Shown: piece after piece, positions 25,997 through 35,594 of the stretch | Position numbering within the stretch: the stretch's first letter is position 1 | Layout of the letters: every line of letters begins with the position of its first letter | NCBI RefSeq assembly: GCF_002752675.1 | Contig: NZ_CP024608.1 | Location: 2,790,001-2,854,000 of the forward strand | Length of the DNA: 64,000 nucleotides | Source: Massilia violaceinigra | GTDB taxonomy: Bacteria; Pseudomonadota; Gammaproteobacteria; Burkholderiales; Burkholderiaceae_D | Reading direction: 5' to 3' | Notes under the pieces: generated by a model | Database searches by the model: none | Seen by the model: the letters and a program-made list of their open reading frames with translations, nothing else | Told to the model about the DNA's origin: nothing | Made by a program: the position numbers and the translations under genes

Positions 25997-26947
25997 TTAT
26001 TTTTGCTGCCGGGCCGCAATCAAGTCCATCATCTGCCCGGCAGGGTTATCACTAAGACAATCAATCACCACCCGCTCCGGCATCGAGCGCAGCCAGGTCA
26101 GCTGGCGCTTGGCCAGCTGACGGGTGGCGATGATGCCGGTGTCGCGCAGGGCGGCGCGGTCGATCTTGCCATCGAGATAATCCCACGCCTGGCGATAACC
26201 CACGCAGCGCATCGACGGCAAGCCCGGATGCAGGTCGCCGCGCGCGCGCAGGCCGGCCACTTCGGCCACGATGCCGGCGTCGTCGCGCGCGCCCAGCATC
26301 TGGTCGAAGCGGGTGGCGATGCGTGCGTGGAGCACGCCGCGGTCCGACGGCTCCAGCCCGAACGACAGCAGATCGAACGGAAGCGCGGTTTTTTCCCGTT
26401 TGGCCAGCAGTTCCGACATCGGCTTACCCGAGAGGGCGATGATTTCAAGCGCGCGGTTGATGCGCTGGGCGTCGTTGGGCGCGAGGCGGTTGGCCGTTTC
26501 CGGGTCGAGCGCGCGCAGCTTGTCGTGCATGCCGGGCCAGCCGATGACGGCCGCTTCGGCATCGAGCTGCACGCGCAGGGCCGGATCGGCCACCGGCAGG
26601 TCGTCCAGGCCGTCGGCCAGGCCCTTGAAGTACATCATGGTCCCGCCGACCAGCAGCGCCAGTTTGCCGCGCGCGCTGATGTCGGCCACCAGGCGCAGCG
26701 TATCGTCGCGGAACTGGGCCACCGAGTACGATTCGGTCGGGTCGATGATGTCGATCAGGTGGTGCGGCGCGCTGGCCAGTTCCTCGGGCGTGGGCTTGGC
26801 GGTGCCGATATCCATCTCGCGGTACACCAGCGCTGAATCGACCGAGATGATCTCGGCGGGGATGACGCTTGCAATCGCCAGCGCGGCGGCGGTCTTGCCC
26901 GACGCGGTCGGGCCCATGATGGCAACGGCCAATGGCTTCATGGTCAT
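25997..26947 (-). CDS. miaA: tRNA dimethylallyltransferase MiaA
   Basis: Transfers dimethylallyl to A37 of tRNAs reading UNN codons, providing the substrate for MiaB (encoded at 6528-7889). The 316-residue protein has the P-loop MGPTASGKT at 11-19, the [16 protein letters not shown] substrate loop, and DLIDIIDP-like [18 protein letters not shown]. The C-terminal [15 protein letters not shown] is the tRNA-binding motif. The start at 26947 ([12 protein letters not shown]) overlaps the stop of the upstream MFS gene by 4 bp. The order mutL-MFS-miaA with coupled overlaps suggests one operon; mutL and miaA are neighbours in many proteobacteria. Confidence 0.95.
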   Translation of the reverse strand: MTMKPLAVAIMGPTASGKTAAALAIASVIPAEIISVDSALVYREMDIGTAKPTPEELASAPHHLIDIIDPTESYSVAQFRDDTLRLVADISARGKLALLVGGTMMYFKGLADGLDDLPVADPALRVQLDAEAAVIGWPGMHDKLRALDPETANRLAPNDAQRINRALEIIALSGKPMSELLAKREKTALPFDLLSFGLEPSDRGVLHARIATRFDQMLGARDDAGIVAEVAGLRARGDLHPGLPSMRCVGYRQAWDYLDGKIDRAALRDTGIIATRQLAKRQLTWLRSMPERVVIDCLSDNPAGQMMDLIAARQQK

Positions 26948-28173
26948 GGCGTAGCCCTCGCAATTGGGGTGGCGGTCACGCGCACCGACGCAAACACGGC
27001 CAGGCCAAGTGCGCACGAAATGAGCGCCAGCGGATACAGGGTGCCGTCGAAGGTCGCGCCGACGGCGGTGCCCACGCCGAACGCCACGCTCATATATAAA
27101 GCGCCCATCAAACCGGCGGCGGTGCCGGCTTGCTGCGGGAAGGGCGACACCGAACCCGATTGCGACACCGGAAAATTGATGCCGTGCGCGCCCATCGTCA
27201 TGAACATGGCCAGCACCACCACGCCCCAATGCGCCAGGCCCGCGCCGACGGCGGCCAAAAACACCGCGCCGGCGGCCAGCGACATGGTGCTGCCCATGCG
27301 CAGCGTGACGGCCGCGCCGAACAGCGGCAGCAGGCGGCGGCACACGATGGTGCCGGTCAGGTAGCCGGACACGCCGACCGCGAAGCAGTAGCCGAACCAC
27401 TCGGTCGGCACCCCCAGCACGCGGATCAGCACCAGCGAGGAGCCCGAGATGAAGGCGAAGATCGATCCGAACGACAGCGCGCCGGGCAGCGCATGGGCCC
27501 AGAATTCGCGCGAACCGAGCACCAGCCGGTAATTCGCCGCCAGGCCACTGAACTCGGTCGCCTTGGGGTTTTTATGCACATTGGTCTCGGGCAGGCGCAG
27601 CACCACCGCCGCCAGCAGCAGCGCCGACAGGATCGACAGCGCCACGAACGCGGCGCGCCAGCCGAAGGCCACCTGCAGGTAGGAGCCCAGAATGGGGCCG
27701 GTGAGGGGCGCCAGCGAAAGCCACGAACTGGCGCGCGCGATCACGCGCACGCTGTCGGCCGGCGCATACGCATCGCGCACGATGGCGCGTGCCACGATCA
27801 CGGCCGAGCAGCAGCCCAGCGCCTGCAGGAAGCGCGCCACGATCAGCAGAGCGATATTCGGCGCCGCGGCGCACAGCAGGCTGGCCACCACGTACAGCGA
27901 CAAGCCCCAAATCAGCACGGGACGGCGTCCGAAGCGGTCCGACAGCGGGCCGATGACCAACTGCGCGCCGCCGAAGCCGATCACGAACATCGACAGCGTC
28001 AGTTGCACGGTGGCGGCGGGCGCGCCGAAGCCGGTCGCCAGGCTCGGAAGCGACGCCAGGTACAAATCGGTGGACAGCGGCTGCAGCATCAGGAAGCCGA
28101 TGATCAGCAGGAGGATGGGCGCATGCGCGTACTGCGCCAGCGGGGCCGTGGTGTCGGTCTGGCGCATCGTCAT
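26944..28173 (-). CDS. MFS transporter, Bcr/CflA drug-resistance type
   Basis: A 409-residue inner-membrane permease with twelve predicted helices (first: [20 protein letters not shown]). The loop 2-3 signature is [16 protein letters not shown], typical of MFS, and the DLYLASLP motif after TM1 is typical of Bcr/CflA multidrug exporters. The ATG at 28173 overlaps the mutL stop (ATGA). It is inserted between mutL and miaA, which are usually adjacent. The substrate is unknown; drug/proton antiport is the family role. Confidence 0.88.
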   Translation of the reverse strand: MTMRQTDTTAPLAQYAHAPILLLIIGFLMLQPLSTDLYLASLPSLATGFGAPAATVQLTLSMFVIGFGGAQLVIGPLSDRFGRRPVLIWGLSLYVVASLLCAAAPNIALLIVARFLQALGCCSAVIVARAIVRDAYAPADSVRVIARASSWLSLAPLTGPILGSYLQVAFGWRAAFVALSILSALLLAAVVLRLPETNVHKNPKATEFSGLAANYRLVLGSREFWAHALPGALSFGSIFAFISGSSLVLIRVLGVPTEWFGYCFAVGVSGYLTGTIVCRRLLPLFGAAVTLRMGSTMSLAAGAVFLAAVGAGLAHWGVVVLAMFMTMGAHGINFPVSQSGSVSPFPQQAGTAAGLMGALYMSVAFGVGTAVGATFDGTLYPLALISCALGLAVFASVRVTATPIARATP

Positions 28174-30038
28174 TGACCGCGCAGGAACAGCTTGTCGAGC
28201 GATGAGATATCGAGCTGCACCCAGGTCGGGCGCCCGTGGTTGCACTGGTCGGCGCGTTCGGTGCTTTCCATCTGGCGCAGCAGGGCGTTCATTTCGGGCT
28301 GGTTCAGGATGCGGTTGGCGCGCACCGCCGTGTGGCAGGCCAGGGTGCCGAGCAGCTCGTTGCGGCGCTCGATCAGCACGCGCGAGCCGCCGAATTCGCG
28401 TACATCGCGCAGTACGTCGCGCGCCAACGTCTGGGCGTCGGCGTTCTTGAGCAGGGCCGGTACCGAGCGCACCGCCAGCGTGGTGGGCGACAGCGCCGCG
28501 ATGTCGAAGCCGAGCGCCTGCAAGGTCTCGCGGTTTTCCTGGGCGGTGCCCACTTCCACGGCGTCGGCGAAGAAGGTCACCGGGATCAGCAGGGCCTGGA
28601 CCTGCAACTCCTGGCCGCCGACCTGCGCGTCGAGCGCGTTTTTCAGCTGCTCGTACAAAATGCGTTCGTGCGCGGCGTGCATATCGACCAGTACCAGGCC
28701 CTTGGTGTTCTGGGCCAGGATGTAGATACCGTGCAGCTGGGCCAGGGCGAAGCCGAGCGGATATTCATCGTTCGACATGCTCTGCGCCGGCGCGGTGTAG
28801 GGCGTGACGGGCGCGGAGGCCGCATCGGCGCTGCCGGCGAACAGTGCGCCGTAGCTGTCCATGGTCTGCGCCACGCCGGGGCTGTCGTAGCGGCTGCCGG
28901 GCGGGTAGGGCGAGGGCGAATAGGTGGCCGAGAGCTGGGCGCCGAAACTGGTCTGCTCATGCTCGCGGCGCCACGACGACGTGCCGCCCACGTCGGCCGC
29001 CATCTGCGGCGCCGGCACGCTGCCGTGGTCCGTGGCCGAGGTTTTTGCCAGCGTGCGCTGGACCGCGTGGAACACGAACTGGTGCACCGCGCGGCTGTCG
29101 CGAAAGCGCACTTCGATCTTGGACGGGTGCACGTTGACGTCGACCAGCGAAGGGTCGAGGTCGAGCGCCAGCACGTACGAAGGGAAGCGGTCGCCGTGCA
29201 GCACATCCTGGTAGGCGGCGCGCACCGCGTGCACCAGCAGCTTGTCGCGCACGTAGCGCCCGTTCACGTAGAAGAACTGGCCATCGGCGCGCGCCTTGGA
29301 GGCGGTCGGCAGACCGGCGTAGCCGTGCACGCGCAGGGGGCCGGCCGATTCGTCGATGGCCAGGCGCGCCTCGGCAAAATCGCTGCCGAGGATATGGGCG
29401 CTGCGGCGCGCCATCTCGCTCACGTTCCAGTGATCGATGGTGCGGCCGTTATGCGACAGCGAAAAGGCCACGTCCGGGCGGGCCAGGGCGATGCGCCGCA
29501 CCACTTCCGCGCAGTGGCCGTATTCGGTCTGTTCCGATTTGAGGAACTTGCGCCGCGCCGGCGTATTGAAGTACAGGTCCTGGACATCGATGGTGGTGCC
29601 GTGCGCGCCGGACGACGGGGCGACGGTGCCGTGATGGGAGCCGACGATTTCCCAGGCATGGGGCGCATCGGCGGTGCGCGAGGTGACCGAAACGGCGGCC
29701 ACGGCCGCGATGGACGCGAGCGCCTCGCCGCGAAAGCCGAGGGTGGCCACGTTTTCGAGGTCGGTCAGGGACGCGATCTTGGAAGTGGCATGGCGGGCCA
29801 GGGCGAGCGGCAGCTGGTCGGGGGCGATGCCGCGGCCGTTATCGGTGATGGCGATACGCTTGACGCCGCCTTCTTCCAGGCGCACGGTGATCTGGGTGGC
29901 GCCGGCGTCGAGCGCGTTTTCGAGCAACTCCTTGACCACGGCGGACGGTCGCTCGACCACCTCGCCGGCGGCAATTTGCGAAATCAGCTGGTCGGGGAGG
30001 GCCTGGATCGGGCGGTGCGTGGAAATGGGAGCGTTCAT
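28170..30038 (-). CDS. mutL: DNA mismatch repair protein MutL
   Basis: A 622-residue GHKL ATPase that links MutS recognition to downstream repair. N-terminal motifs: KELLENALDAGATQITVRLE, DNGRGI, and GFRGEALASIAAV. The YVNGRYVRDKLL and DVNVHPSKIEVRF motifs follow. A Pro/Ser-rich linker at about 330-430 joins the C-terminal dimerisation domain, which has DMHAAHERILYE and ends GRPTWVQLDISSLDKLFLRG. No endonuclease DQHA(x)2E(x)4E motif is seen (DMHAAHERILYE is a partial look-alike), so incision would depend on another nuclease. First gene of the mutL-MFS-miaA unit. Confidence 0.95.
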   Translation of the reverse strand: MNAPISTHRPIQALPDQLISQIAAGEVVERPSAVVKELLENALDAGATQITVRLEEGGVKRIAITDNGRGIAPDQLPLALARHATSKIASLTDLENVATLGFRGEALASIAAVAAVSVTSRTADAPHAWEIVGSHHGTVAPSSGAHGTTIDVQDLYFNTPARRKFLKSEQTEYGHCAEVVRRIALARPDVAFSLSHNGRTIDHWNVSEMARRSAHILGSDFAEARLAIDESAGPLRVHGYAGLPTASKARADGQFFYVNGRYVRDKLLVHAVRAAYQDVLHGDRFPSYVLALDLDPSLVDVNVHPSKIEVRFRDSRAVHQFVFHAVQRTLAKTSATDHGSVPAPQMAADVGGTSSWRREHEQTSFGAQLSATYSPSPYPPGSRYDSPGVAQTMDSYGALFAGSADAASAPVTPYTAPAQSMSNDEYPLGFALAQLHGIYILAQNTKGLVLVDMHAAHERILYEQLKNALDAQVGGQELQVQALLIPVTFFADAVEVGTAQENRETLQALGFDIAALSPTTLAVRSVPALLKNADAQTLARDVLRDVREFGGSRVLIERRNELLGTLACHTAVRANRILNQPEMNALLRQMESTERADQCNHGRPTWVQLDISSLDKLFLRGQ

Positions 30039-30106
30039 GCGCGAATTATATCCCCTGCTCTGGCGATTGCCGCACTGCGCCCGGAGTTCTCATCACCTGA
30101 GTCAAG

Positions 30107-30311
30107 TTCCTACAACCGGGGTCAGAGCTCTGACTCGAAACATTGTAAAACCGGGCAGCGCAAACTGTGAACGAAGCGCCGTTCTACGACATCGGCTACG
30201 ACATCGGCAAGGCGGGCAAGGGAAGTGTTGCGCGAATGTTGCAGAACCGAGGTCTTTTCCCGGTTGTGCAACAAAAAAGTTTCGAGTCAGAGCTCTGACC
30301 CCGGTTAGGAA
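30107..30311. mobile_element. MITE-like element with terminal inverted repeats
   Basis: A 205-bp segment bounded by inverted copies of a ~34-bp sequence: left 30107-30141 (ttcctacaaccggggtcaga... ending actcgaaac) and right 30279-30311, which differ mainly by a 2-3-base indel. Each copy contains the 14-bp perfect palindrome GTCAGAGCTCTGAC. The interior carries a 44-codon open frame from GTG at 30168 (NEAPFYDIGYDIGKAGKGSV) that looks like a captured or degenerate coding piece. No transposase is present, so it would be non-autonomous; a RAYT/REP origin is another possibility. Confidence 0.55.
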
Positions 30312-30319
30312 ACTGAAAA

Positions 30320-30352
30320 GTTTCGAGTCGGAGCTCTGACCCCGGTTAGGAA
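30320..30352. repeat. Third copy of the GTCAGAGCTCTGAC repeat
   Basis: A direct copy of the 30279-30311 repeat, 8 bp downstream of it, with one change in the palindrome (gagtcggagctctgac). It ends right at the stop codon of the cyclophilin gene, so it could also act as a 3' hairpin for that transcript. Confidence 0.8.
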
Positions 30353-30353
30353 A

Positions 30354-31286
30354 TTATTGCTGTTCGCGCACGGGGATGGGGGCGTTGCAGAGGTCGATGT
30401 GGCCGGCGGCGACCTTGGTCCAGGGGCCGCCGCGGTTGCGCTGGGCTTCGACCGCCGCTTTGTAGGCCGCGCTGTCGGTGCGCATCACTTCAAATTTGCT
30501 GCGCTCGGCTTCGGGCACGTCGGCCGCTACCTTGAAGGAGGCGATCGGGACGTGCTGCTCGGGCTTGTCGTAAAACCCCATCGGCGCGGGGCCGCGCGGC
30601 AGGATCGACAGCAGCGGCATGCCGGATATGACACGCCCCACCACCGTGATGTTGCGGTCCAGGTGGCGCGGGGCGTGCCCGATCACCACGTACAGCGAGG
30701 AGCCGCTGCCGCTATCGGCGCCGTTGTCGCGCCCCACCCCGACCATGCCGTAGCAGTGGGTCAGCCAGGCTTGCCCGGATTTGGGGTCGCGCGCCGACGG
30801 GAAGCCGTTCGAGTGCCCCACCCGCGGGGCATAGCCGTCGCGGTCGGGCAGGCGCGTGAAGTGGACGTCGTTTTTCATCGGTACCGTGAATTCGGCGGGC
30901 AGGGTGGCTCTGGCGCTTTTCATCGGGCGCGGGTTCTTTTCGTCCGCGTCGCCCCATTGCACCACCCAGTTGTCCTGCGAGCGGATGATGGCCAGGCCGT
31001 CGAAGTAGTTTTCGCGCGCCAGCGTTTTGATGTTGGCGACATGCCTGGGCGCGAAGGTGGGCGCCAGCTCAATGATCACGCGTCCGCCCGGTACCTCCAT
31101 ATACAGGGTGTTGTCGGGATCGAGTGCGCGCCAGTCCGACGGCTTCGATGCCTTGATCACGTCGGCCACGGTCGGCTTGCTCGCCAGTTCCTTCGCCGGC
31201 CGAGCGCCGTGCACCGGCAGCGCCAGGCCGCCCGCGACGAGGGCCGCAAGCAGGCTGGCCTTGTTTATTCCATGTAATACATCCAT
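30354..31286 (-). CDS. Periplasmic cyclophilin-type peptidyl-prolyl isomerase
   Basis: A 310-residue protein with a signal peptide ([20 protein letters not shown]) and a cyclophilin domain from about 55: [41 protein letters not shown], and [20 protein letters not shown]. The active-site region is divergent from PpiA, with [10 protein letters not shown] in place of the FxxFMxQxG pattern, so catalysis is uncertain. CTGGAGA stands 6 bases before the ATG at 31286; an upstream start at 31340 would lengthen the signal region unnaturally. It is divergent from the DedA gene. Confidence 0.82.
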   Translation of the reverse strand: MDVLHGINKASLLAALVAGGLALPVHGARPAKELASKPTVADVIKASKPSDWRALDPDNTLYMEVPGGRVIIELAPTFAPRHVANIKTLARENYFDGLAIIRSQDNWVVQWGDADEKNPRPMKSARATLPAEFTVPMKNDVHFTRLPDRDGYAPRVGHSNGFPSARDPKSGQAWLTHCYGMVGVGRDNGADSGSGSSLYVVIGHAPRHLDRNITVVGRVISGMPLLSILPRGPAPMGFYDKPEQHVPIASFKVAADVPEAERSKFEVMRTDSAAYKAAVEAQRNRGGPWTKVAAGHIDLCNAPIPVREQQ

Positions 31287-31468
31287 CTGTTGTCTCCAGG
31301 TCGGTTGCTGGCATGGCGTCCGCTGCGCCGCTGGCGACAATTGTAATCCGCAAGATGGCTAGTCAGGAAACTTCTGAAGCGCCTGAATTTCTTGCCATTC
31401 CCCCGCCGGCAGATACAAATTTTGGCACCGAGTGATGTTATTATGCGGCGCTACCTTTTAGGATATTT

Positions 31469-32113
31469 ATGGATCTGATGCAATTCTTCGACATGATTCT
31501 GCATGTCGATAAGACGCTGGGAGTGTTGCTGGCCAAGTATGGTGTCTACGTTTACGCCGTCCTGTTTGCCATCGTGTTCTGCGAAACCGGGCTGGTGGTC
31601 CTGTTTTTCTTTCCTGGCGATACGCTTTTGTTCATTGCGGGTGCGGCCTGCGCCACCGGGGAGCTGGACTACTGGATACTGATGAGCCTGCTGATTACCG
31701 CGGCCGTCACGGGCAATACCCTCAATTACTGGATCGGCGAAGCCATCGGGCAACGCGTATTTACCCATAATTACCGCTGGCTTAACAAGGACGCCTTGCA
31801 CCGCACCCACGATTTCTTCGAGAAGCACGGCGGCAAGACCATCATCCTGGCGCGCTTCGTGCCGGTGGTGCGCACCTTCGCCCCGTTCGTGGCCGGCGTG
31901 TCGGACATGACGCATGCGCGTTTCCAGCTGTATAACTTCGCCGGCGCGTTCCTGTGGGTGGTCAGTCTGGTGACGGCAGGCTATTTCTTTGGCAACTTGC
32001 CGATCGTGCGCGACAACCTCACCCTCATCGTCCTGCTCGGTGTCGGCGCGGCCGTCGTGCCGCTCGCCCTCGGCGGCTTGTATAAAGTCAGCCGCAAGAT
32101 GCTCAGCCGTTAA
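31469..32113 (+). CDS. DedA-family membrane protein
   Basis: A 214-residue inner-membrane protein of the DedA/SNARE-associated family, implicated in undecaprenyl-phosphate or lipid flipping and in pH/membrane-potential homeostasis. Conserved stretches: FCETGLVVLFFFPGDTLLFI, GNTLNYWIGEAIGQRVF, and the amphipathic FFEKHGGKTIILARFVPVVR followed by TFAPFVAGVSDM, which holds the essential Arg residues. TTAGGA precedes the ATG at 31469. It is followed by the carbonic anhydrase gene after 109 bp. Confidence 0.93.
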   Translation: MDLMQFFDMILHVDKTLGVLLAKYGVYVYAVLFAIVFCETGLVVLFFFPGDTLLFIAGAACATGELDYWILMSLLITAAVTGNTLNYWIGEAIGQRVFTHNYRWLNKDALHRTHDFFEKHGGKTIILARFVPVVRTFAPFVAGVSDMTHARFQLYNFAGAFLWVVSLVTAGYFFGNLPIVRDNLTLIVLLGVGAAVVPLALGGLYKVSRKMLSR

Positions 32114-32222
32114 GCACTTCCCCCATCGGCGCGACATTTTCGCGCCGATGTTGCTTTGTGGACTCAAGTTTCTCCGCGCACCCGCCGATAACCAGACTGT
32201 ATTTCTTACTTTCTGGAACATC

Positions 32223-33281
32223 ATGCGCAACCTGATCGCCCTCTTTGCTTGCAGTCTGGCCATCTCGACGGCAGGCGCCAACGATCCTCCCGCGGCCGCT
32301 TCGTCCGGCGCCAAGGCGGCGGCCAAGCCGGCAGCCAAGCCAATAACCGCCGACACCATCAAGCTGGCGGCGCTGGCCGCCAGCAAACCAGCGGCTGCGC
32401 CGTTGGCCAAGGAGGCCGCGTCGCAAGCCTTGAGCGAGGCGGACGCCGAAGCCGAACTGTCGGCCAAGATCGCCGCCCGCCTGGCCGTCATGCGCGCCAA
32501 CCAGGCCGCCCGCCTGGCCGCTGCCGCCAAAGCCAGGAAGGCGTCGGTCTCGCGCCGCGAGGCGATCGTCGCCATCACCCAGGCGCCGCCGGCGCGCCCG
32601 TTCCACAGCGAGCACTGGTCGTACGAAGGCGAGACCGGTCCGGCCAACTGGGGCAAGATCAATTCGGCGTGGTCCAAGTGCGGAACCGGAACGCGCCAGT
32701 CCCCGATCGACCTGCGCGATGGCATGAAGGTCGACCTCGAGCAGATTACCTTCGATTACAAGCCGTCCGGGTTCAGCGTGGTCGATAACGGCCACACCGT
32801 ACAGGTGACGGTCGGCGGCGGTAATTTCATCACGGTGCAAAACCGCTCGTACGAGCTGCAGCAGTTCCACTTCCATCGTCCGTCCGAGGAGCGTGTCAAC
32901 GGCAAGGGCTTCGAGATGGTGGTGCACATGCATCACAAGGACCCGGAGGGCAGGCTGGCGGTGCTGGCGGTGCTGCTCGAACGAGGCAAGCAAAACAATA
33001 TGATCCAGACCGTGTGGAACAACCTGCCGCTGGAAAAGCTCGATGTCGTCAATCCGAACGTGGTGCTCGATGTGGCCGAAGTGCTGCCGCAGCGGCGCGA
33101 CTACTTCACGTTCATGGGATCGCTCACCACGCCGCCGTGCAATGAAGGCGTGCTGTGGCTGGTGATGAAGCAGCCGATGCAAGCCTCGCCGGCCCAGATG
33201 GCGCTGTTTTCCCGCATGTATCCGCTCAACGCCCGGCCGATCCAGGCCAGCTCGGGACGCATGATCAAGGAATCGAACTAA
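32223..33281 (+). CDS. Alpha-type carbonic anhydrase, secreted
   Basis: A 352-residue precursor. After a signal peptide (RNLIALFACSLAISTAGA) comes about 100 residues of Ala/Lys-rich, probably helical linker (SSGAKAAAKPAAKPITAD and following), then an alpha-CA domain from about 128: HWSYEGETGPANWGKINSAW, RQSPIDLR. Zinc ligands are H216 and H218 in QQFHFHRPSEE and H235 in VVHMHHKDPEG; the C-terminus has GSLTTPPCNEGVLW. It hydrates CO2 in the periplasm. The long Ala/Lys extension is atypical and could contact the envelope. Convergent with the mutarotase gene, 4 bp apart. Confidence 0.93.
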   Translation: MRNLIALFACSLAISTAGANDPPAAASSGAKAAAKPAAKPITADTIKLAALAASKPAAAPLAKEAASQALSEADAEAELSAKIAARLAVMRANQAARLAAAAKARKASVSRREAIVAITQAPPARPFHSEHWSYEGETGPANWGKINSAWSKCGTGTRQSPIDLRDGMKVDLEQITFDYKPSGFSVVDNGHTVQVTVGGGNFITVQNRSYELQQFHFHRPSEERVNGKGFEMVVHMHHKDPEGRLAVLAVLLERGKQNNMIQTVWNNLPLEKLDVVNPNVVLDVAEVLPQRRDYFTFMGSLTTPPCNEGVLWLVMKQPMQASPAQMALFSRMYPLNARPIQASSGRMIKESN

Positions 33282-33285
33282 CTCT

Positions 33286-34101
33286 TTACGCGTCGATCCT
33301 GATCGTGTGCGCGCCGCGCCAGGCGGCGCCCGCGGCCAGGGTCAACGGCGCGATCAGGGCCGGTTCGATGCACACGAAGCGCTGGTATTCGGCGTCCTCC
33401 ATGTCGTTCAGCGCGGCCGCGTCGAGCGCACCCGGGTTCCACACCACTGCGTCGCCAAAGCCGTCTTGCGCAAGGTGCAGGGTGGTGGCTCCGTCGGCGA
33501 GCGTCATGGCGCCGTCGATGCCGCGATAGATGTGGTCGAAGTTGTCGTCGATGTGCAGCTCGCCTTCCTGCACCCCGCCGATGCGCACGCGCGCCAGGTG
33601 GCTGACCGAAAAGTAGGTGTGCAGGGCGGCCGAAAACGCAAACGCGTCGGCCCCGGTATTGCGCACCTCCAGCGTCAGCGCCAGCGCGGCGCCGTTCACT
33701 TCCACCCGCAGCGCCAGCGCGAAGCCGTGTGGCCAGGCTTGCGCCAGCGCCGGCGCCAGGTCGCCATCTTCAAGCATGAAGACGGCAAACGCGGCGCCAT
33801 CGTGCGCGCCGCTGTCGGCCAGGCGCCAGGTGGCCACGCGCGCAAAGCCGTGGCGCATGCCGGTTCCGCGTTCGGCGAACTGGGGGAAGATCACCGGCAC
33901 GCCACCACGGATGGCGCGGCTGCCGTCGAGTTTCGAAGCGGCGCTGCAGAACAGGCGCTCGGCGCCGTCGGCGCCCTGCCACGACACCAGGTGCGCGCCG
34001 TACAGGGTGACGATGGCCTGGGCCCCGTCGGTGCCGCGAATGCGCACGGCCGGCAGTTGGCCGTAGTCGACCATCTCGATTGTGCTCATGGATTTGCTCA
34101 T
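33286..34101 (-). CDS. D-hexose-6-phosphate mutarotase (YeaD-like)
   Basis: A 271-residue galactose-mutarotase-fold protein. GAHLVSWQGADGAERLFCSA, RGGVPVIFPQFAERG (substrate Arg) and the catalytic His/Glu region (HGFARVATWRL; ALHTYFSVSHLARV; CIEPALIAP with Glu) are all present. It equilibrates anomers of glucose-6-phosphate and similar hexose phosphates in the cytoplasm. The start ATG overlaps the amiC stop by 4 bp, so it rides on the tsaE-amiC transcript. Confidence 0.92.
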   Translation of the reverse strand: MSKSMSTIEMVDYGQLPAVRIRGTDGAQAIVTLYGAHLVSWQGADGAERLFCSAASKLDGSRAIRGGVPVIFPQFAERGTGMRHGFARVATWRLADSGAHDGAAFAVFMLEDGDLAPALAQAWPHGFALALRVEVNGAALALTLEVRNTGADAFAFSAALHTYFSVSHLARVRIGGVQEGELHIDDNFDHIYRGIDGAMTLADGATTLHLAQDGFGDAVVWNPGALDAAALNDMEDAEYQRFVCIEPALIAPLTLAAGAAWRGAHTIRIDA

Positions 34102-35594
34102 GTCTGGCGGCCCTTGGCCAGCGGCGGATTGGCCGCGAAATAGCGCTTGATGCCCTTGGTGATGGCGGCCGCAATCTGGTCCTGGTAGCCGTTGTCGCGC
34201 AGCTTGGCTTCTTCTTCGGGGTTCGAAATGAAGGCCGTCTCGATCAGGATCGAGGGAATGTCGGGCGCTTTCAGCACCGCGAAGCCGGCCTGTTCGACCG
34301 AGCCTTTGTGCAGGCGCGCGATGCCGCTGATCTCGCCCAGTACCGCTTTGCCGAGTTTCATGGAGTCGTTGATCTGGGCCGTCGTCGACAGGTCGAGCAG
34401 CACGCTGGCGATCTGCTTGTCGTGGCTCTGGATGTTCACGCCGCCGATGGCGTCGGCCAGGTTTTCCTTGTTGGCGAGCCAGCGCGCGGCGGTCGAGGTG
34501 GCGCCTTTTTCGGACAGCACGAACACCGACGAACCGCGCGCGGTCGGCAGCATGAAGGCGTCGGCGTGGATCGACACGAACAGGTCGGCCTGCACCTTGC
34601 GCGCTTTTTCCACGCGCACGCCGAGCGGCACGAAGTAGTCGCCGTCGCGCGTAAGCATGACGCGCATGTTGGGCTGCTCCTCCAGCTTGAACTTGAGCCG
34701 CTTGGCGATGGCCAGCACGATGTCTTTTTCGCGCGTGCCGGCCGAGCCGATCGCGCCCGGGTCTTCGCCGCCGTGCCCGGGGTCGAGCGCGATGGTCATC
34801 ATGCGCACCACCTTGCCGCCCTTGTCACCTTTTTGCGCTGCCACGCGCGGCGGGTCGGGACGCACCGGGGCCGGTTCGGGAAGGTCGGTTTTCGGTACCG
34901 GCAGCGCTGGCGCCACCGGTACGGTTGGCTGGGCCAGCACGGGACCGGCCGGGGGCACAAGAACCGGCGCCGGCACGGGCGCGGTGACCGGCGCGCTTGC
35001 CGGCGGCGTTGTCGTGGGTGTAGCCGCCACCGGCGGCTTGGGCGCCGGCGCCGGCAGTTCCGGACTGCCGACCGGCGCGTCCGCTCGCGACCACTCGCCT
35101 TTTTCGATCATCGCCGCGATCGGGTCGACCGCCTTGACCGGATACAGGTCGAAAATGAGGCGATGCTTGTAGGTGCCGACAGGTTCGAGCGTAAACACTT
35201 GTGGCTTGATTTCTTCTTTCAGGTCGAACACCAGGCGCACCACGTTGGGCCGGTTCTGGCCCACGCGCACCTGCTTGATGTACGGGTCGCCCGACTGGAT
35301 CTTGGCCACCAGGCTTTTCAGAGTGGGATTGAGTTCCAGCCCTTCGATGTCGACCACCAGGCGCTGCGGGTCGGGCACGGTGAAGTGCGTGACCTTGAGG
35401 TCGCTGTCGTTTTCGAGCGTGACGCGGGTGTAGTCGGCGGCCGGCCAGACCCGCACCGCGAGAATTTGCGCGGCGGCGGCAGGCAGGATGGGAAACACGG
35501 AAAGCAGCAGGGTGCCGCCAGCTTTGAGGATGGTGCGGCGGGTTACTGGTCCCGGAATCAAAGGTTTGGTGCGAATGTAAGGCGGTTGAGGCAT
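34098..35594 (-). CDS. amiC: N-acetylmuramoyl-L-alanine amidase AmiC, Tat-exported
   Basis: A 498-residue periplasmic amidase cutting the lactyl-amide bond of peptidoglycan during daughter-cell separation. The N-terminus has a twin-arginine signal (TRRTILKAGGTLLLSVFPIL). An AMIN domain follows at about 45-150, then a ~90-residue Pro/Ala/Val-rich linker (185-265), then Amidase_3 with zinc residues in LDPGHGGEDPG, the Glu in REKDIVLAIAKRL, SIHADAF, and ETAFISNPEEE. A regulatory helix (DLSTTAQINDSMKLGKAVLG) is present, so activation by an EnvC/NlpD-type protein is expected. The 5' end overlaps tsaE by 37 bp. Confidence 0.95.
   Translation of the reverse strand: MPQPPYIRTKPLIPGPVTRRTILKAGGTLLLSVFPILPAAAAQILAVRVWPAADYTRVTLENDSDLKVTHFTVPDPQRLVVDIEGLELNPTLKSLVAKIQSGDPYIKQVRVGQNRPNVVRLVFDLKEEIKPQVFTLEPVGTYKHRLIFDLYPVKAVDPIAAMIEKGEWSRADAPVGSPELPAPAPKPPVAATPTTTPPASAPVTAPVPAPVLVPPAGPVLAQPTVPVAPALPVPKTDLPEPAPVRPDPPRVAAQKGDKGGKVVRMMTIALDPGHGGEDPGAIGSAGTREKDIVLAIAKRLKFKLEEQPNMRVMLTRDGDYFVPLGVRVEKARKVQADLFVSIHADAFMLPTARGSSVFVLSEKGATSTAARWLANKENLADAIGGVNIQSHDKQIASVLLDLSTTAQINDSMKLGKAVLGEISGIARLHKGSVEQAGFAVLKAPDIPSILIETAFISNPEEEAKLRDNGYQDQIAAAITKGIKRYFAANPPLAKGRQT

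Noticed and set aside
30168..30299. Functional 43-residue gene inside the repeat-bounded element
   Set aside because: GTG start without a ribosome-binding site, and the stop lies within the repeat itself; more likely a captured fragment.
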